Source of the DNA: Zingiber officinale
Taxonomy: Eukaryota > Streptophyta > Magnoliopsida > Zingiberales > Zingiberaceae
Assembly: GCF_018446385.1 (NCBI RefSeq)
Contig: NC_056000.1
Location: 75,340,688 to 75,404,687, forward strand
Reading direction: 5' to 3'
DNA length: 64,000 nucleotides
Below the pieces are notes generated by a model. The model had not been told where the DNA came from and ran no database searches. It worked only from the letters and a program-made list of their open reading frames with translations. The position numbers were made by a program, and so were the translations under genes. Below, piece after piece: positions 1 through 11,908 of the stretch (position 1 is its first letter; each line of letters begins with the position of its first letter).

Positions 1-62
1 AATTCGAGAAGGGCTGAAAGATCATATGCCTTCGACTTACGCTGTCCTCTCTCTCTCTTTTT
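1..62 (-). pseudogene. SLX9-like exon 4, partial second copy
   Basis: Read on the minus strand from 62 to 1, this is the start of an exon matching exon 4 of the SLX9-like gene at 24194-28085. It follows a TGCAG acceptor and keeps the frame through a basic stretch and the KAYDLS motif. It differs from the other copy by R to G, L to S and S to L changes, the last just after KAYDLSAL. The window ends inside the exon, so I cannot tell whether this is a live paralogue or a fragment. Similarity continues into the intron to about 306 and then stops. No exon 3, 2 or 1 equivalent was seen to the right, which favours a truncated copy. Confidence 0.75.
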
Positions 63-306
63 CTGCATAAACAAGAACAGTTAACTTCAAGATTATAATC
101 TCGTAGTTTTTGATCCAGCCACTTTTGGAACACAGGATTAATCCGGAAGAGTTCTAGAGTCCATTCTATTCTATATACATTATTATGTCAATCACGAGTA
201 GTTTGTTGCACGTGTGTGTCCTGATGTCTATGATATAGTGTTAGCCCATATGGGTACATTGATGACATCAATTTGTCTACTGGCAATCCTTCCTATATTT
301 AGTCCT
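63..306 (-). repeat. Duplicated SLX9-like intron 3 segment
   Basis: This non-coding stretch is highly similar to 24606-24900 in intron 3 of the intact SLX9-like gene. Shared landmarks include the TTTTTGATCCAGCCACTTTT and TCAATCACGAGTAGTTTGTT blocks. The intact gene has a short extra stretch around 24715-24775. Together with the exon fragment at 1-62 it shows a genomic duplication, not a retrocopy. Confidence 0.85.
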
Positions 307-565
307 AGTAAATCGGACGTTCCTTCCAGGATGGTCAAGTGACTAACATGTGATGTACTGTTAATTTGAGTTATGAAATTTAAATTTTAGTATAGTCAAA
401 ATAAATATCTTATTTATGTGTTAGTCATTATTCCAAGAATCATTATTAAAAAAAATTTTAAAAGTAATTTTAAAAGACCTACAACAATGTTTATCAGCCA
501 CTGTTAAACCTATTGCAACGGTTTTCCAACCATTATAAATTTTGGTGGTGCTAAAGATAACTAAA
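307..565. other. AT-rich sequence, no gene seen
   Basis: AT-rich sequence between the end of the SLX9-like duplication and the 73-bp repeat array. I see no supported coding region. Confidence 0.5.
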
Positions 566-845
566 GCGATTATTAACCACTTCTGATTGTTTGCCATTAG
601 AAGCGGTTAGAAAATGTTTCTAATGCATATATTTAGAAGCGGTTAATAACTGCTTCTGATTACTTGCCATTAGAAGCGATTAGAAACTGTTTCTAATGTA
701 TATCTTTAGAAACAATTAATAACTACTTCTGATTGTTTACCATTAGAAGCGGTTAGAAATTGCTTGTGAATATATTTTACAAGAGTGATTTTAAAATGAT
801 CTTATATCATTATGAGCGGTTTAAAACCGCTTCTAATATCGAATT
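566..845. repeat. 73-bp tandem repeat, CACTA-like subterminal array (tentative)
   Basis: The phrase CTTCTGAT recurs at 580, 653 and 726, giving an exact 73-bp period over about three units. Each unit carries AGAAGCGGTTA-type motifs in both orientations, and a near-perfect palindrome (GCGGTTTAAAACCGC) lies near 817-831. Short motifs clustered in both orientations are typical of CACTA (En/Spm) subterminal regions, but no clear CACTA terminus or transposase was found. Confidence 0.5.
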
Positions 846-899
846 TGAACCAATTAAAAAAATGATACTATATCATATTTATCTATATTTATTAAATTT

Positions 900-1150
900 C
901 CAAAACAGATACAATACCAAATTAAATAAATTCACAATATTCACATTTCAATTCACAAAATTAATTTATATTCATAACATATTGCATTACCAAAACCACA
1001 TATAATGTTCATATTACATTTCAAAATATTAATATATCTCATTTATAATTTTTTTCTACCGTGTACAACAAAACCTTCTTCAATTTCTAAAACATATGTA
1101 ATCTTCAATAACATGTCTTCTCCAACCTTCAATAATATATTCATTGTGAC
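900..1150. other. AT-rich sequence, no gene seen
   Basis: Short open frames occur here, but they have no recognisable domain, are AT-biased, and overlap on both strands. I read this as intergenic or decayed transposon sequence. Confidence 0.5.
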
Positions 1151-1159
1151 AAAAGATAA

Positions 1160-1290
1160 ATATACTGATTTTTGGAATAGTGATTTACACATAAAGGAGG
1201 TATTTATCTCAGCTTTATCGAGATTCAAATCCTAGATCTTATGATGATAATATCTCAGGTGCTAATCGCTAGATCGTCCCGAAAAGATTT
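1160..1290 (+). repeat. SINE-like fragment, tRNA-derived
   Basis: The segment starting TTTGGAATAGTG resembles the right part of the insertion at 36191-36319. It then continues into GATTCAAATCC, a good match to an RNA polymerase III B box. The upstream ACACATAAAGGAGG stretch could be a degenerate A box. No flanking target duplication was identified. Confidence 0.45.
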
Positions 1291-1677
1291 CAATAACATA
1301 TTCAATACATATAACCAAAGAGAGAAGTAATGACATCAAGAGGATCTAATGAAAGGAGGAAACCACGATGTGTGTCATCCAAGAGACGCTTTAGCCATAT
1401 GCAAATATATATACATTATATCCATCAAAGCTGACTGCACAAATAGTTAAACATCACAAAAGAATTCCCTTGAAAATGTGCATATAACAAGATAAAGTGC
1501 TGAGAAGTCAGGAAAATGTTATTCACATACATAGTAAAACAAGATGAACAGAAATCAAAATTAATTAAAAATTGTCCTTTAAATCTTTATATTTAGCATC
1601 TGAAAAGAAAATATAAGTGAAATCATAGCTCATACAATCAAGTGTTCATACATGTTTAAAAATATTAGCAATTGCCC

Positions 1678-1876
1678 CAGGATGTAGCACAGATAGTGGA
1701 CGCATAACATCTCTAGCGTAATTATTAGGGGTCGATTCTCAGAAACTGACGACCTGAGTTTTACTCCACCATGTTCCTATGATCTGTGTACCTACAAGTA
1801 CCTCTACCTGCAAGTACCTCCCTCCATATCCGTGGGGTCGGCACTATGAGAGCCGACACTAGGGGGGCGCTACATT
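1678..1876 (+). repeat. SINE-like element with A and B boxes
   Basis: TAGCACAGATAGTGG near 1694 resembles a polymerase III A box, and GGGGTCGATTCTC near 1729 resembles a B box at plausible spacing. A GC-richer body (GTGGGGTCGGCACTATG) follows and stops abruptly in AT-rich DNA. This is the layout of a tRNA-derived SINE. No A tail or clear target duplication was found, so this is moderate support. Confidence 0.45.
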
Positions 1877-2666
1877 TCTAAATTTATCATGCATAGATAC
1901 CTTAGGGTTTTGATGTACATTAACTCTACTTCTATCATGATATCTAAATTCAAAATTTTTCATTGTTACATAATGATAATCATTATTTTTCCTAGTATGC
2001 ATGAGAACATAAGAATTTGAATTACAATTCAAGTTAGGGTATACCTCCCTTACCCTTAAAGCTCCCCCTCGACTCGAGCTTCTCTTCTTCTTTTTCTCCT
2101 ATTTCTTTATTTGCGCTAGCTTCTTGAGCTCTCCCTTCCTTGGGCATTTTGTATGATAGTGTCTCATTTCTCCACACGTGAAGGCATCTAATGTGTTTCT
2201 TCTCCTTCTTCTTCCTACAACTCAAATTAGATTCTAAAGAAATTGAATTGAGTTTAGAAGATACCTCTTTTTTACCCAATAGACATCTACTCTTGTAGTG
2301 TCCCTTCTCATTGCACTCGAAACAAATGATGTAGTCTTTCGACTTGACTTCGGTGGAGGTGTTTGCTAGGTTGACTTCTAAGACTTCTTCTTCTTCTTCA
2401 CTTGTCTTGGATTCTTCTTCAACCTTTGAGGATGTCTCCTCATCCACACTTGTGGATGACATTTCCTCATTCTCCTTCTCCTCCTCCTCTACTTGAGTCA
2501 CTTCATCCTTTTCTTCAAATTTTTCTTCCTCTTGTATAGGCATAAGTTCTTTGCCTAGAACTTTCTTCACTTTGCTCCACAATTCGTGAGCATTCTCATA
2601 CTTACCTACACAACTCACAACATCATTAGACAAAATATCAATTAAAATAGATATTACCTTTGAATT

Positions 2667-3997
2667 TGTTGGTGCAATCAACCTCTAGGGTTTCGATGTT
2701 TGACAATATACCTAAGTTTGATCAATTTGACCAAGGATTGACCCAAACAGGACTTGATGTTTGGGAGAGAGAAGTCTAGTTATGACTAAATGACTAGCAA
2801 AGGTAAGTCCTGACCAAAGGTTAGGTAAAGTGGAAGTCCCGGTGAGTAAAGTCAGGTCCTAGTGAGTGAATCTAGGTGGTGGAAGTCCCAGTGAGTGAAG
2901 AAAGGCCCTAGTGAGTGAAACTAGGTGGTGGAAGTTTCGGTGAGTGAAGCCGGGCCGTAATGAGTGAAGTTAGGTATAGGAAGTCTTGGTGAGTGAAGCC
3001 AGACAATGGAAGTCCATGTGAGTGAAACTATGCAACCTTAAGGGGAGATAATCCTAAGTTATACTTGAATTCTGTTAATACTGTTTTATTTATTGTGCTA
3101 ACCCAGTGTTGCAGGGAAGTTTAGCTAGGTCGACGGGCTGACCGGATAGTTGTCATGAAGTCCAGATAGGTCGATGGGCTGACCGGATGTCTGACAGACA
3201 AGTTAAGATAAGTCACTAGAGGGGAGTGACTTGGTGAGGATGCATTCCCAGTTAGGGAACTTAGGCGTCGATCCAACTTAGAACCATTTCGGGAATCTAA
3301 GTTGAGATCGTGACTAGATTCCAGTTTCTGTGAGATGGAATCTAATTACTACTCTTTTACTATAATTATGCAAACACTTTATTTTGTAGGGTAGTATAAT
3401 TTGCATTTGCCTCGGATTAACATTTTCTTGTAGGAAATTGAGTTGTTGGAAAATGGTGGTCGGGGCGCTTGGAGGGGATCCAGGCGCCCAGAGCTAGTTC
3501 GGTCGCTCGAAAGGGATCTGGGCGCCCGAAATACAAAATTATATCCCCACGCAAACGTGAAGCGCGTTGGTTGGCCAGGCCTACGTCACGGTCCAGACGC
3601 CTAGAGCACTCCTATAAAAGGAGCCTTCCTCCAGAGCTATGGACAACAACTTCTTCCTACGACTGCTCTGTTGCACTCAGATCTTGCGACGCTGCAAAGC
3701 CTCTCCAACAACTTGCGGCTCAAGTTCTTTTCAATTATTGTCGGTATTTCTATTAAGAGTTCTTATACTTATTTTTGTAACCCTTTTTAGGAACTGCTAG
3801 TGAATTGCCCAATGAAAGCACTCGACGAGTGTGGACCTTAGAGTAGGAGTCGACTAACACTCTGATCCAAGTAAAATTGGTTTGTGTTAGCATTGTGTTG
3901 TTTATTTTTTCGCTGCGTACTCGATTCTGGACTTCGAATTCTTAAATGATCGCTACTCAGCACCCCACCCCCCCCTAGCGAATTCTATGATCCAACA
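2667..3997 (+). mobile_element. Solo LTR, SIRE-like copia, 1331 bp
   Basis: It begins TGTTGGTGC and ends CCAACA, and is flanked by a perfect 5-bp duplication GAATT (2662-2666 and 3998-4002). It interrupts the copia gag. Inside are degenerate GTGAGTGAAG-type repeats at about 2840-3030 and repeats of the GGTCGACGGGCTGACCGGAT type at about 3128-3190. A TATA box sits at 3613. No internal retroelement genes remain, as expected after LTR-LTR recombination. Confidence 0.92.
3613..3620 (+). promoter_or_regulatory. LTR TATA box
   Basis: TATAAAAG in the context CACTCCTATAAAAGGAGCC, about two thirds of the way through the 2667-3997 LTR. This is where the U3 core promoter is expected. Confidence 0.6.
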
Positions 3998-4259
3998 GAA
4001 TTTGCCTTTGACTGTGAAATTTGCTCTTCTGTCCAATATTGCGGTCGGAGTTTCTTCCCTTTCCTGTCTTTTGGGACTTCAAATGGTTCCTCGATGACCA
4101 TCATGGTGTCCCAATCCATCTCGAAGAAGTTCTTCATTTTCACCATCCAAAATGTGATGTTCTATAAGCTTCCTCCTTCATACTTCGGAGGTGCAATCAA
4201 GTCAGCCATCTTTTTGTAGTTGCTCTTCTCGGCAATTAGTTCAGTGAAATGCGACCTTG

Positions 4260-4271
4260 GCTCTGATACCA
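4260..4271 (-). promoter_or_regulatory. Copia primer binding site (initiator Met tRNA)
   Basis: The minus strand reads TGGTATCAGAGC, the classical plant copia primer site complementary to the 3' end of initiator methionine tRNA. It lies directly between the LTR end at 4274 and the gag start at 4209. This fixes the element's orientation as minus. Confidence 0.9.
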
Positions 4272-4273
4272 AT

Positions 4274-7200
4274 TGTTGGGATCTTGTATGGCTGGCTAAA
4301 AGGGGGGTTGAATAGTCATTTCCCCCAATCAAACGCTCCCTACATATTTGTTAGTTGTGTAGCAGAATAACACAAAAACAAATAGAAAGCTAATCTAAAA
4401 ATAAGAAAGAAATGCAAACCACTAACATGTTTGTTTACGTGGTTCAGAGATAACTTGCTTCTACTCCACGATTGTCTGTAAGGTGGACAATCCCTCAATC
4501 CGTCGGTGGATTAGTCACCGGAAACTCTGGCTAGCTCAAGCCTCCTTATGGGTGGAGAAACCTTACCACAACACTTACTAAGACCTCTTGGATTACACAA
4601 GCACTTGAGACTTTGGTGACTTCTAATTAGGCTTTAACCAAGTTTAATTTTGTCACCTTGGCCAGCCATCCCAAGTTTCATCTTATAGAGCTTGGGAAGA
4701 AACAACAAGGTTGTTTACCATTACTAGTCGATTGGTCTTTGCACTAGTCGACTGGTGCCAGCCCAACGGTATTCTAACGGCACTTTACTAGTCGATAGGT
4801 CCATACACTAGTTGACTGATCCAGGCCGTTCGGGAACAGAAACTCTCTGTGCTTACCCCCAGTCGACTGATCCCAGTATCAGTTGACTGGTATAACCCTA
4901 AACCTAGGGTTTCCCTCCCCGAGTATATTTCTCTCATACTCAGACCCTCAAGACTCACTTGACTCTTCTTTGCAGCCTTGACCTCTTGCCTTCAAGCTTG
5001 CTTCCTTTGGCTCTCGTCCCTCAGATGCATCCAAGCCCGCGGCTCGTCCCAATGTTATCCTTCGCATATGCCTCGAAGTCCTTCCCTCGACCCTTGTCCT
5101 TGCTACCTTGTCCATGGTCCCTCGGATGCTTCATCCTTCACCGTGTTGGCGCTGGGAATTCCGTTCTGTGTAAATCCCCTATACAAAAATTTGTACAAGC
5201 ATATAACTTTTCCTAGCAACTCACATGCTTGATCAGACATGTGTTTGATCAATCAAGCAAATTCTTAATTGATCAAAGCGCACCTTGATTGAAGCACAAG
5301 ATCGCTGACCTCTTGTGTTGGTGTTCAGGATCCATACAAAGAAAAACAAACTAATTGCGCTGCAGAATAAATAACTATTTGTACCTTTTCCTTGCAGCTA
5401 AAGACCTCTTGATCTTCTGCTGTATCCCTCTCCTCTTCTTGGACATCGTGTGGGCGATGATCTACCAAGACAAGACACCCAAATCTTTCTTCTTGTTTCC
5501 AAACTTTCGGCTACCAAGAAAATCTAGAATAGGATGCTTTCTTCTCTTCTTCTTCTCCTCCAAGCAAACCGGTCACCAAGTGCTTCTTCTCTTCTTCTTC
5601 TTCTCCTTTAAGCCGTGACCACCAAGGTGAGATGGGCGCCGACCCTAGAGGGAACAAGAGGATGTGTGCCGCCGGCCTTAGGGAAGGAAAAATAAAGAGG
5701 AAGAGGCCGACCACCAAGAGAATAGAAGAGAGTCTTAGGTTATATTTTAGAGAGCACCCCCCCCCTTCTTCTTCTTTTATAATCTTTGATGGCAGCTAAA
5801 AAGGAAAGATTCTAACAAAATTCTATTTTTAAATAAAATTTTCTTTTATTCTTATTATGGATGGTTAAAAAGGAAAGATTTAATAAAATTAAAATCTCTC
5901 TTTTAAACCATTATAAATAGTTATAAAAGGAAAGATTATAACAAAATTTTATTTTAAATAAAATCTCTCTTTTATTCCTATTATAGATGGTTACAAAAAA
6001 GGAAAGATTTTAACAAAATTAAATCTCCTTTTTAAACCATTGTAAATAGCTATAAAAGGAAAGATTTAAAAAAAAATATTTTAAATAAAATCTCCCTTTT
6101 TAATTTCTATTATGGCCAACCCCTAGCTTGGGCACTAAGCAAGGCTTGGCCGACCCTCATCTTGGGCACCAAGCAAGACTTGGCCGGCTCCTTGCTTGGG
6201 CACCAAGCAAGGATGTGGCCGACCCCTTTCTTGGGTAGGAAACAAAATCAAAATGGGTGAATGCGAGGCTTTATAGGAGCTACAGCAGGGACCGAGAGGA
6301 GGAATTGATTTTATCCTCTTGATGAACTTGAGCTTCCTGTGTTCAACCCGAACACCCAACTCAAGTTCATCAATAATAACTCATATCACTAAAGAGTTAT
6401 TATTGAACTACCGTACTAATCTCATATTACAATATGGGCTCCTACTTATCATGAGTGCGTTAATCTCCCTGTGTTTAAGATATCACATGTCCGTTAATTA
6501 AATGAGTTACTAACAACTTACTTAATTAACATTTGACTCCAAGAGTAGTACCACTCAACTTTATTATCATGTCGGACTAAGTCCACCTGCAGGGTTTACA
6601 TGATAATCTTTATGAGTTCCTCAAGGGACATCATCAACCTAAATAAATAGGACACAATTTCCTTTTATAATCAACAACACACCATATAAATGGTACTATC
6701 TCCCAACTTATTGGGCCTATTAATTTAACGAATAAATCTCACCCATTGATAAGTTAAAGAAATAAATACTAAGTATATGTGTCTGTTATTATATCGGGAT
6801 TAAGAGTACGCACATCCATAATAACAGAGGTTCTGTTCTTTTATGCAGTTAGTATAAATCGAACAACCTCAAATGGTCCTGCTCAATACACACATAGTGT
6901 ACTAGTGTAATTTTATAGTCAAGACAAACTAATACAAAGTTACACTACAACCGTTCCAATGGTTTGTCCCTATCAATTTTAGTTGTGAGCTACTATTTAT
7001 AATTTATAAGGAACTGATAACATGATCTTCTGTGTGACACCACACACCATGTTATCTATAATATAAATTAAATGGACAACTGTATTAGACATTTGACCAA
7101 AATGATTCTCATTTCAAAATAAATGTTCATACAAAAGCTAGGCTTTTAGTATACATCCCAACACACCGGATCTGAAACCATCAAGCTAAGTCATATGCGT

Positions 7201-7320
7201 ATCCTGTAAACCTGTACACTTATATACACATATTAAATACAAGGGTGAACTTAACTTAAACCCTTTGCCCAAATAGTAAAACACATAGTCGTACGGACCA
7301 TTGGGATTGCTCCAATACAA
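4274..7320 (-). mobile_element. 5' LTR of the split copia element, interrupted
   Basis: This LTR starts (plus-strand view) TGTTGGGATCTTG next to the primer site and runs to 5143. It resumes after the nested solo LTR at about 7164-7168 and fades near 7320 (GCTCCAATAC), where I cannot place a firm end. It contains several copies of a TAGTCGACTGG-like motif at about 4720-4890. Confidence 0.65.
5144..7163 (-). mobile_element. Solo LTR, copia-like, 2020 bp
   Basis: Read on the minus strand it begins TGTTGGGATGTATACTAAAAG and ends GCGCCAACA. It is flanked by a perfect 5-bp duplication CACCG (5139-5143 and 7164-7168). It is the same family as the plus-strand LTR at 61413-63722. It sits inside the LTR that starts at 4274. 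Open frames in it have no recognised product. Confidence 0.92.
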
Positions 7321-7389
7321 ATTGCAAGAGAATTTTCTAACTTCTTTTCAAGGCTATTTTTCACCTCTCTCTAGTCAGCTCACCTAGAC

Positions 7390-10300
7390 CTACAAGGGGG
7401 TTGAATAGTGTGTTTCACTAACTCCCTTTTCTGAAAGTACGTAGCAGAAATAAAAAAAAAACACAACAAGGAACACAATTTCTTTTTACTTGGTTCATAG
7501 CTCAGCGGCTGCTAGTTCAAGGCCTATGGTCATTAACAACTTCCAATGGGAAATTCACTAATGTCCTTTCTCAAAGAGAAAGAGGTTGTCTTTTACAAAA
7601 GATAAGGAACAATAACAAGTTTACAGTTCCTATTAAAAACCGAGTACGAAAAGGACAATATACAATATCAGTAAATCAAGAGCATCAACGAATTAAGATT
7701 AGGAGCATAATCGTCATTATTGGAGTAGCTCTTTGGCGTTGTGTCAGAACTTCAGAGCAAGATGAGAGTAGAAAGTAGATCATTAGTCGTGTTGAAGGCT
7801 CATGTTCACAGCCTTTTTAAAGGCCATTCAGGGTGCCTGGATCAGACTTGATCGCACCCAGCTCGAACTGAACCGATCCAACGCCGTCAAGCTTTATCCA
7901 TCTCGGGCACTTGGAACCCTTCCGGGCACTGGATCTGTCGTGTCAAGACACGTCGCAGACCAACCAAGTTTAGCCACATCATTTGCTGGATCATACCATT
8001 TTGGGCACCTAGAACTATTCCGGTCACCTAGAACCCTTCCAGGTGCCTGGATATGCTGGTCCAGACTTTTTTGCTCCTACATCATAGAGTTAGCATAGAA
8101 ATAATAGGATAAGCAAATGAAAAGTTACAACTCTCTCAATCTTGACTTAGGATTTCTAGTAAAACCCTTGGTTTGATCGACGCCTACTGTTCCCTCAACT
8201 GCAACGCGTCCTCAGCATTCTTCCTGTAACGACCACCCTTCTTACTACTACTACTCTCTAAGGATGACCGTTACTTAACTACTAACTCTACTTAACCGGT
8301 ATGATTAAAAATCACATGGAAACCCTACCGAAAAATTTCGACAGAATCTCCCCTGTACCAGTGACCTTAAACTGACATACATAACATAATATACACAGCC
8401 ACAGGCGGCTGGAACACATATCAAACACACAAAAGGAATAACATCACCACGCAGTTTAATGAAATCAAATCATGCAAGTAATGAATAGCGGAAACAAAAT
8501 AAAAACATACAATTAACTAGCAGCGGAAGACTAAATGACTCATCTAATACATTCTTAATAAATGACAATCTTAATAAATTCTTAAACTAAGTCCCAAGGC
8601 TTCCATAGTCCTGGCATCACACACCATCTGCGCCACCTTGTCGCCTTCCTTGCTAAATCTTTTCTTTTCCTTTATCTGCAGTAAGAGGAAGTGTAGTCTA
8701 TAAGCAAAATTTGCTTAGTAAGCGCTATCTAACTCACAAAATCACGAATGTGCATGTATACGAAAAGAACTAGAAACTATATGCTCTAAAAAGAAATAAA
8801 GCATAAACATAACTGCTCATGTCAAACTAATAGCAAAGAAAAGCTAAGGAATCTACTCATGTAATTCTAATAGTTAATCATGCTGCTCATCTAATAGGTA
8901 AACATGAAAACTACTCATCTACTAGATAAACATGGTAGAATAAAGAACTAAACTTATTGATTTTTAGAACTATATGAATTTTATTTCATTTGTTCTAAAC
9001 TTAATCTTTAATACTTTATGTTTATGTAAAACTCGTTTTACTTGTTCAAAAACTTATACTTATAATACTTTAAAATAATAATCAACTTCTTCTTGGGCCC
9101 AGGCATAGTACCATCTTATGCGCGTTCCCTAATAGGTTGGGGTAGCGAGCCACCAATCCTAAAAGAGCATACCTCGGTCTACCAGGGCCAAGACCTCGGA
9201 ATTGAACACCTGGATTTGTTTAACGACAACCTCAGAAGTCGGGTACTAGCCTCTTCTTAAAAGTAAAATACTTATAATCTTAATTACTTCTTCTTTAAAT
9301 GCCTCGGCATTTTAATAGGCACCTTGTGTGCCAAAAATCCCTCAAGTCTTGACTTTGGGATCTACTTAAGGCCTCGGCCTTTTCTTTCTTTTCTTTATCT
9401 TTCTTATACTTTTCTTCATCTTTCTTATACTTTTCTTATAAAAGAATGTCTCTTACAAAACTGAAATGTTTAAACAAATTCTAACACTGAAATGCTTAAA
9501 CAAAAATCTATATACATAACATAAATCTGCATGCAAAGCTTAACAAAAATCTGCATATTAAGCTTATCTAAAATTTGCATACTAAGCTTATCTAAAATCT
9601 GCAAGCAATACTTGCAAAAGTCTGCATATCATACAAGCTTAAACTAAATCTCAAACTTGTTAGAACTAAAAACCTTAAATCTTGCTACAACAGAACTAAA
9701 AGAAAGAGAGCAAGGAATGCATGCTACTCAATAATCTCTAGCTATTCCAAAGCTGTACAGTGTAATCCGAAAGCAAAGAAAACAAAGCACACTAATTACT
9801 CTTAAACTTCTAGCCGTTCTAATGTTGTACAGAAAATCTAAAGCAAGGAAAACATTATAATTCAATACTACTCATGCTATTCTAGTAGTAAGGAAACTAC
9901 ACATGCTTAACTAATAACACATAGGGAAAGTCTAACAACGTGCTAGAATAAAGAGAGATTATAACCTGCTGAACTGGAAATAAGAAACTTGAAAACTGAA
10001 GCTATAAAAACTAATCACCAACTAAAAGCTAGGGTTCGGATGGAAGCAAGCCTAAGCACAATCTGATGACTAGAATTCGGATCATAGCCATTGAAACAAC
10101 CAAGGTACAAACTGAAATCTGGCTTGCTAAACTACAAACTGAAAATTTGGCACAGCTGAAAATTTAGAAGAAACAATCGAATCCCCTTTAGAAATGCTAC
10201 AACAGGACACTCAAAAGGAGCATTCAAATCTGAAACTACTAGCAGGTTCCGTAAAGCACATTCCGAAAGCAAAGAATGGAAGCCAAAGCTCGAAACTACA

Positions 10301-11908
10301 AGTCTAAATCTGATCAGCGTTTCGAAAGCAACAGGTCTACTGAAACGTCAACGATCAAAGCTTAAGACTCGACAATATGGACTTCCCGAAACTCAACCAG
10401 TGAGAAGAAACACGGCACATAAAACTCAACCAAAAGCCCTAAATATGTGATTGTAACCACACCCTATCTTATACCTCCTATAAAAAACTCACGGCAGAAA
10501 ATTCAAAGGGAATCACTGCCCCATTCGATAAGCTCCGGAAAAACAGAATGCTAACAAGAAATCCGAAACACATGTCGAAACTAAACAAAAAGGAACCCAA
10601 ATTGCAACTACTCAGCAATACATGATCCGAAACACAAGAAAAACGATTTGCGGCAGCAACCCTAATCTAACCTTCTTCACAGGACAAGTTCGGAACACAA
10701 AAGAAATAGAAATCCGAAGCTATCCTACTGTAGGTGAGTAAGCGACTTACCTTGCTGTTCTTGAGCTTACTACCGAAGGAGAAAGGCAGCTCTAGGGTTT
10801 CGGAGGAGCTCATGATCTCGGCCTCTTCCCTTCGTGTCCACGCGTCCTCCTTGACAAGGCGCTCACGGGCTTCTTCTTCACTGTCGCTCGAGAGGAGAAG
10901 GCGCACGGGAGGAGGAGATAGAGGTGAAGCCCTAGACCTCTTCTTCGTTTCTGCCCGAGAAAAGCCGACGCCGTCGCTCGCGATCGGGAGAGGAAAGGAG
11001 AGGGAAAAGGGTTTTCGGTTTTAGGGATTTACCACCTTAACTTATCCCTATTTATAATCTTCATATTCTGTTAACTTGTTAAATAATTATCCTACCTTTT
11101 CTAAATAGAAAAATTTGTTTGCCCACCTGGTCAGCCGGCTTTTAACCGAATCAAAGGTTTGGGCTTCGATTCCTTCGCCGCGCACTTTTTATTCCAATTT
11201 ATTTTAAACGTTCCAACTATAGCTTAAATATATTTCACTTCCTAATTTACTAGCAACAACAGCCAGCACAGTTGGTTAGTAGGGTTTTGACCGAGTCAAA
11301 GGTCGCTGGTTCAAACCTCGGCTTGGATATTTTTTTGTCAAAACTTCTTTCGTTTAGTAAAAATACCAAACGACCTCCAAAAATTACATAAAAATACTCT
11401 ATAAATTTCTAAAAATCTCTAAAATTTTTCTAAAGCATTTTTAGATTTTAATAAGGTATTTTAGGACTCCAAATCATGAAATTTGGGGTGTTACACTTCC
11501 TTTCAGAAGAAGCTCTCTACTCAGGAGAATTTACTTGACTTGCCAAAGATCCGATCCTCCAGACTTGTATGGACTTTCTGCTCAATATCTGATCCTCTGA
11601 CCCTAGGGCTTCATTTCGATGTCCGGTCCTTGCTGACCCATTGACCCGCTAGACATTCAATCCATTGACCCGTCTAGACTTTCCGTATGGTGTTCTCGAT
11701 CTGCTAAGACTTCTGCCTAGTATCCGGTCCAGCTGACCTACTAGGACTTTCATTTGCCTAGTATCCAATCAGTTTGACCTACTAGGTCTTTCTTGGTTGA
11801 GCTACCAGTACACTTAGTCAACATTGTTAGATTACAAATAAACTTAACTTTGAACTTTTGCCAATATCAAAATCCAGATTCAATTATCAGGTACTCTATG
11901 CACCAACA
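7390..11908 (-). mobile_element. SIRE-like LTR, split by a 3.3-kb solo LTR
   Basis: The outer sequence 7390-8224 continues at 11496 and ends CACCAACA at 11908. It has the layout of the other SIRE-type LTRs here: a GGGGGTTGAATAG block near one end and ATCCGGTC/CTAGGACTTTC-type degenerate repeats near the other. The left boundary is uncertain and no target duplication was found. Confidence 0.55.
8225..11495. mobile_element. Long solo LTR, gypsy-type ends, 3271 bp
   Basis: It starts TGTAACGACC and ends GGGTGTTACA, with a perfect duplication CTTCC (8220-8224 and 11496-11500). TGTAAC...GTTACA ends are common in chromovirus-type gypsy elements (Tekay/Del). No gag-pol remains. The stretch 10730-11030 is much more GC-rich than the rest and has short open frames on both strands, which I do not treat as genes. 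The length is high for one LTR, so a LARD-like non-autonomous element is an alternative. Confidence 0.85.

Larger units (their letters stand above)
2034..4209 (-). pseudogene. Ty1/copia gag (UBN2/zinc knuckle), split by a solo LTR
   Basis: The gag reads on the minus strand from ATG at 4209 to 3998, then continues in register from 2666 to the stop at 2034. A solo LTR (2667-3997) lies between the halves. The amino part has gag-like WMVKMKNFFEMDWD, and the second half has the ENAHELWSKVKK stretch typical of copia gag. An acidic Glu-rich region follows, then one zinc knuckle, CFECNEKGHYKSRC (C-x2-C-x4-H-x4-C). There is an in-frame stop near the start, where the reading is GGSL-stop-NITFW. The primer site and LTR lie just upstream at 4260-4274. 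No protease, integrase or RT follows, so the element is gag-only or deleted. Confidence 0.85.

Noticed and set aside
10667-11024. Overlapping open frames on both strands in the GC-rich part of the 3.3-kb LTR
   Set aside because: They lie inside a solo LTR with perfect target duplication. Neither frame shows a domain; GC content alone explains their length.
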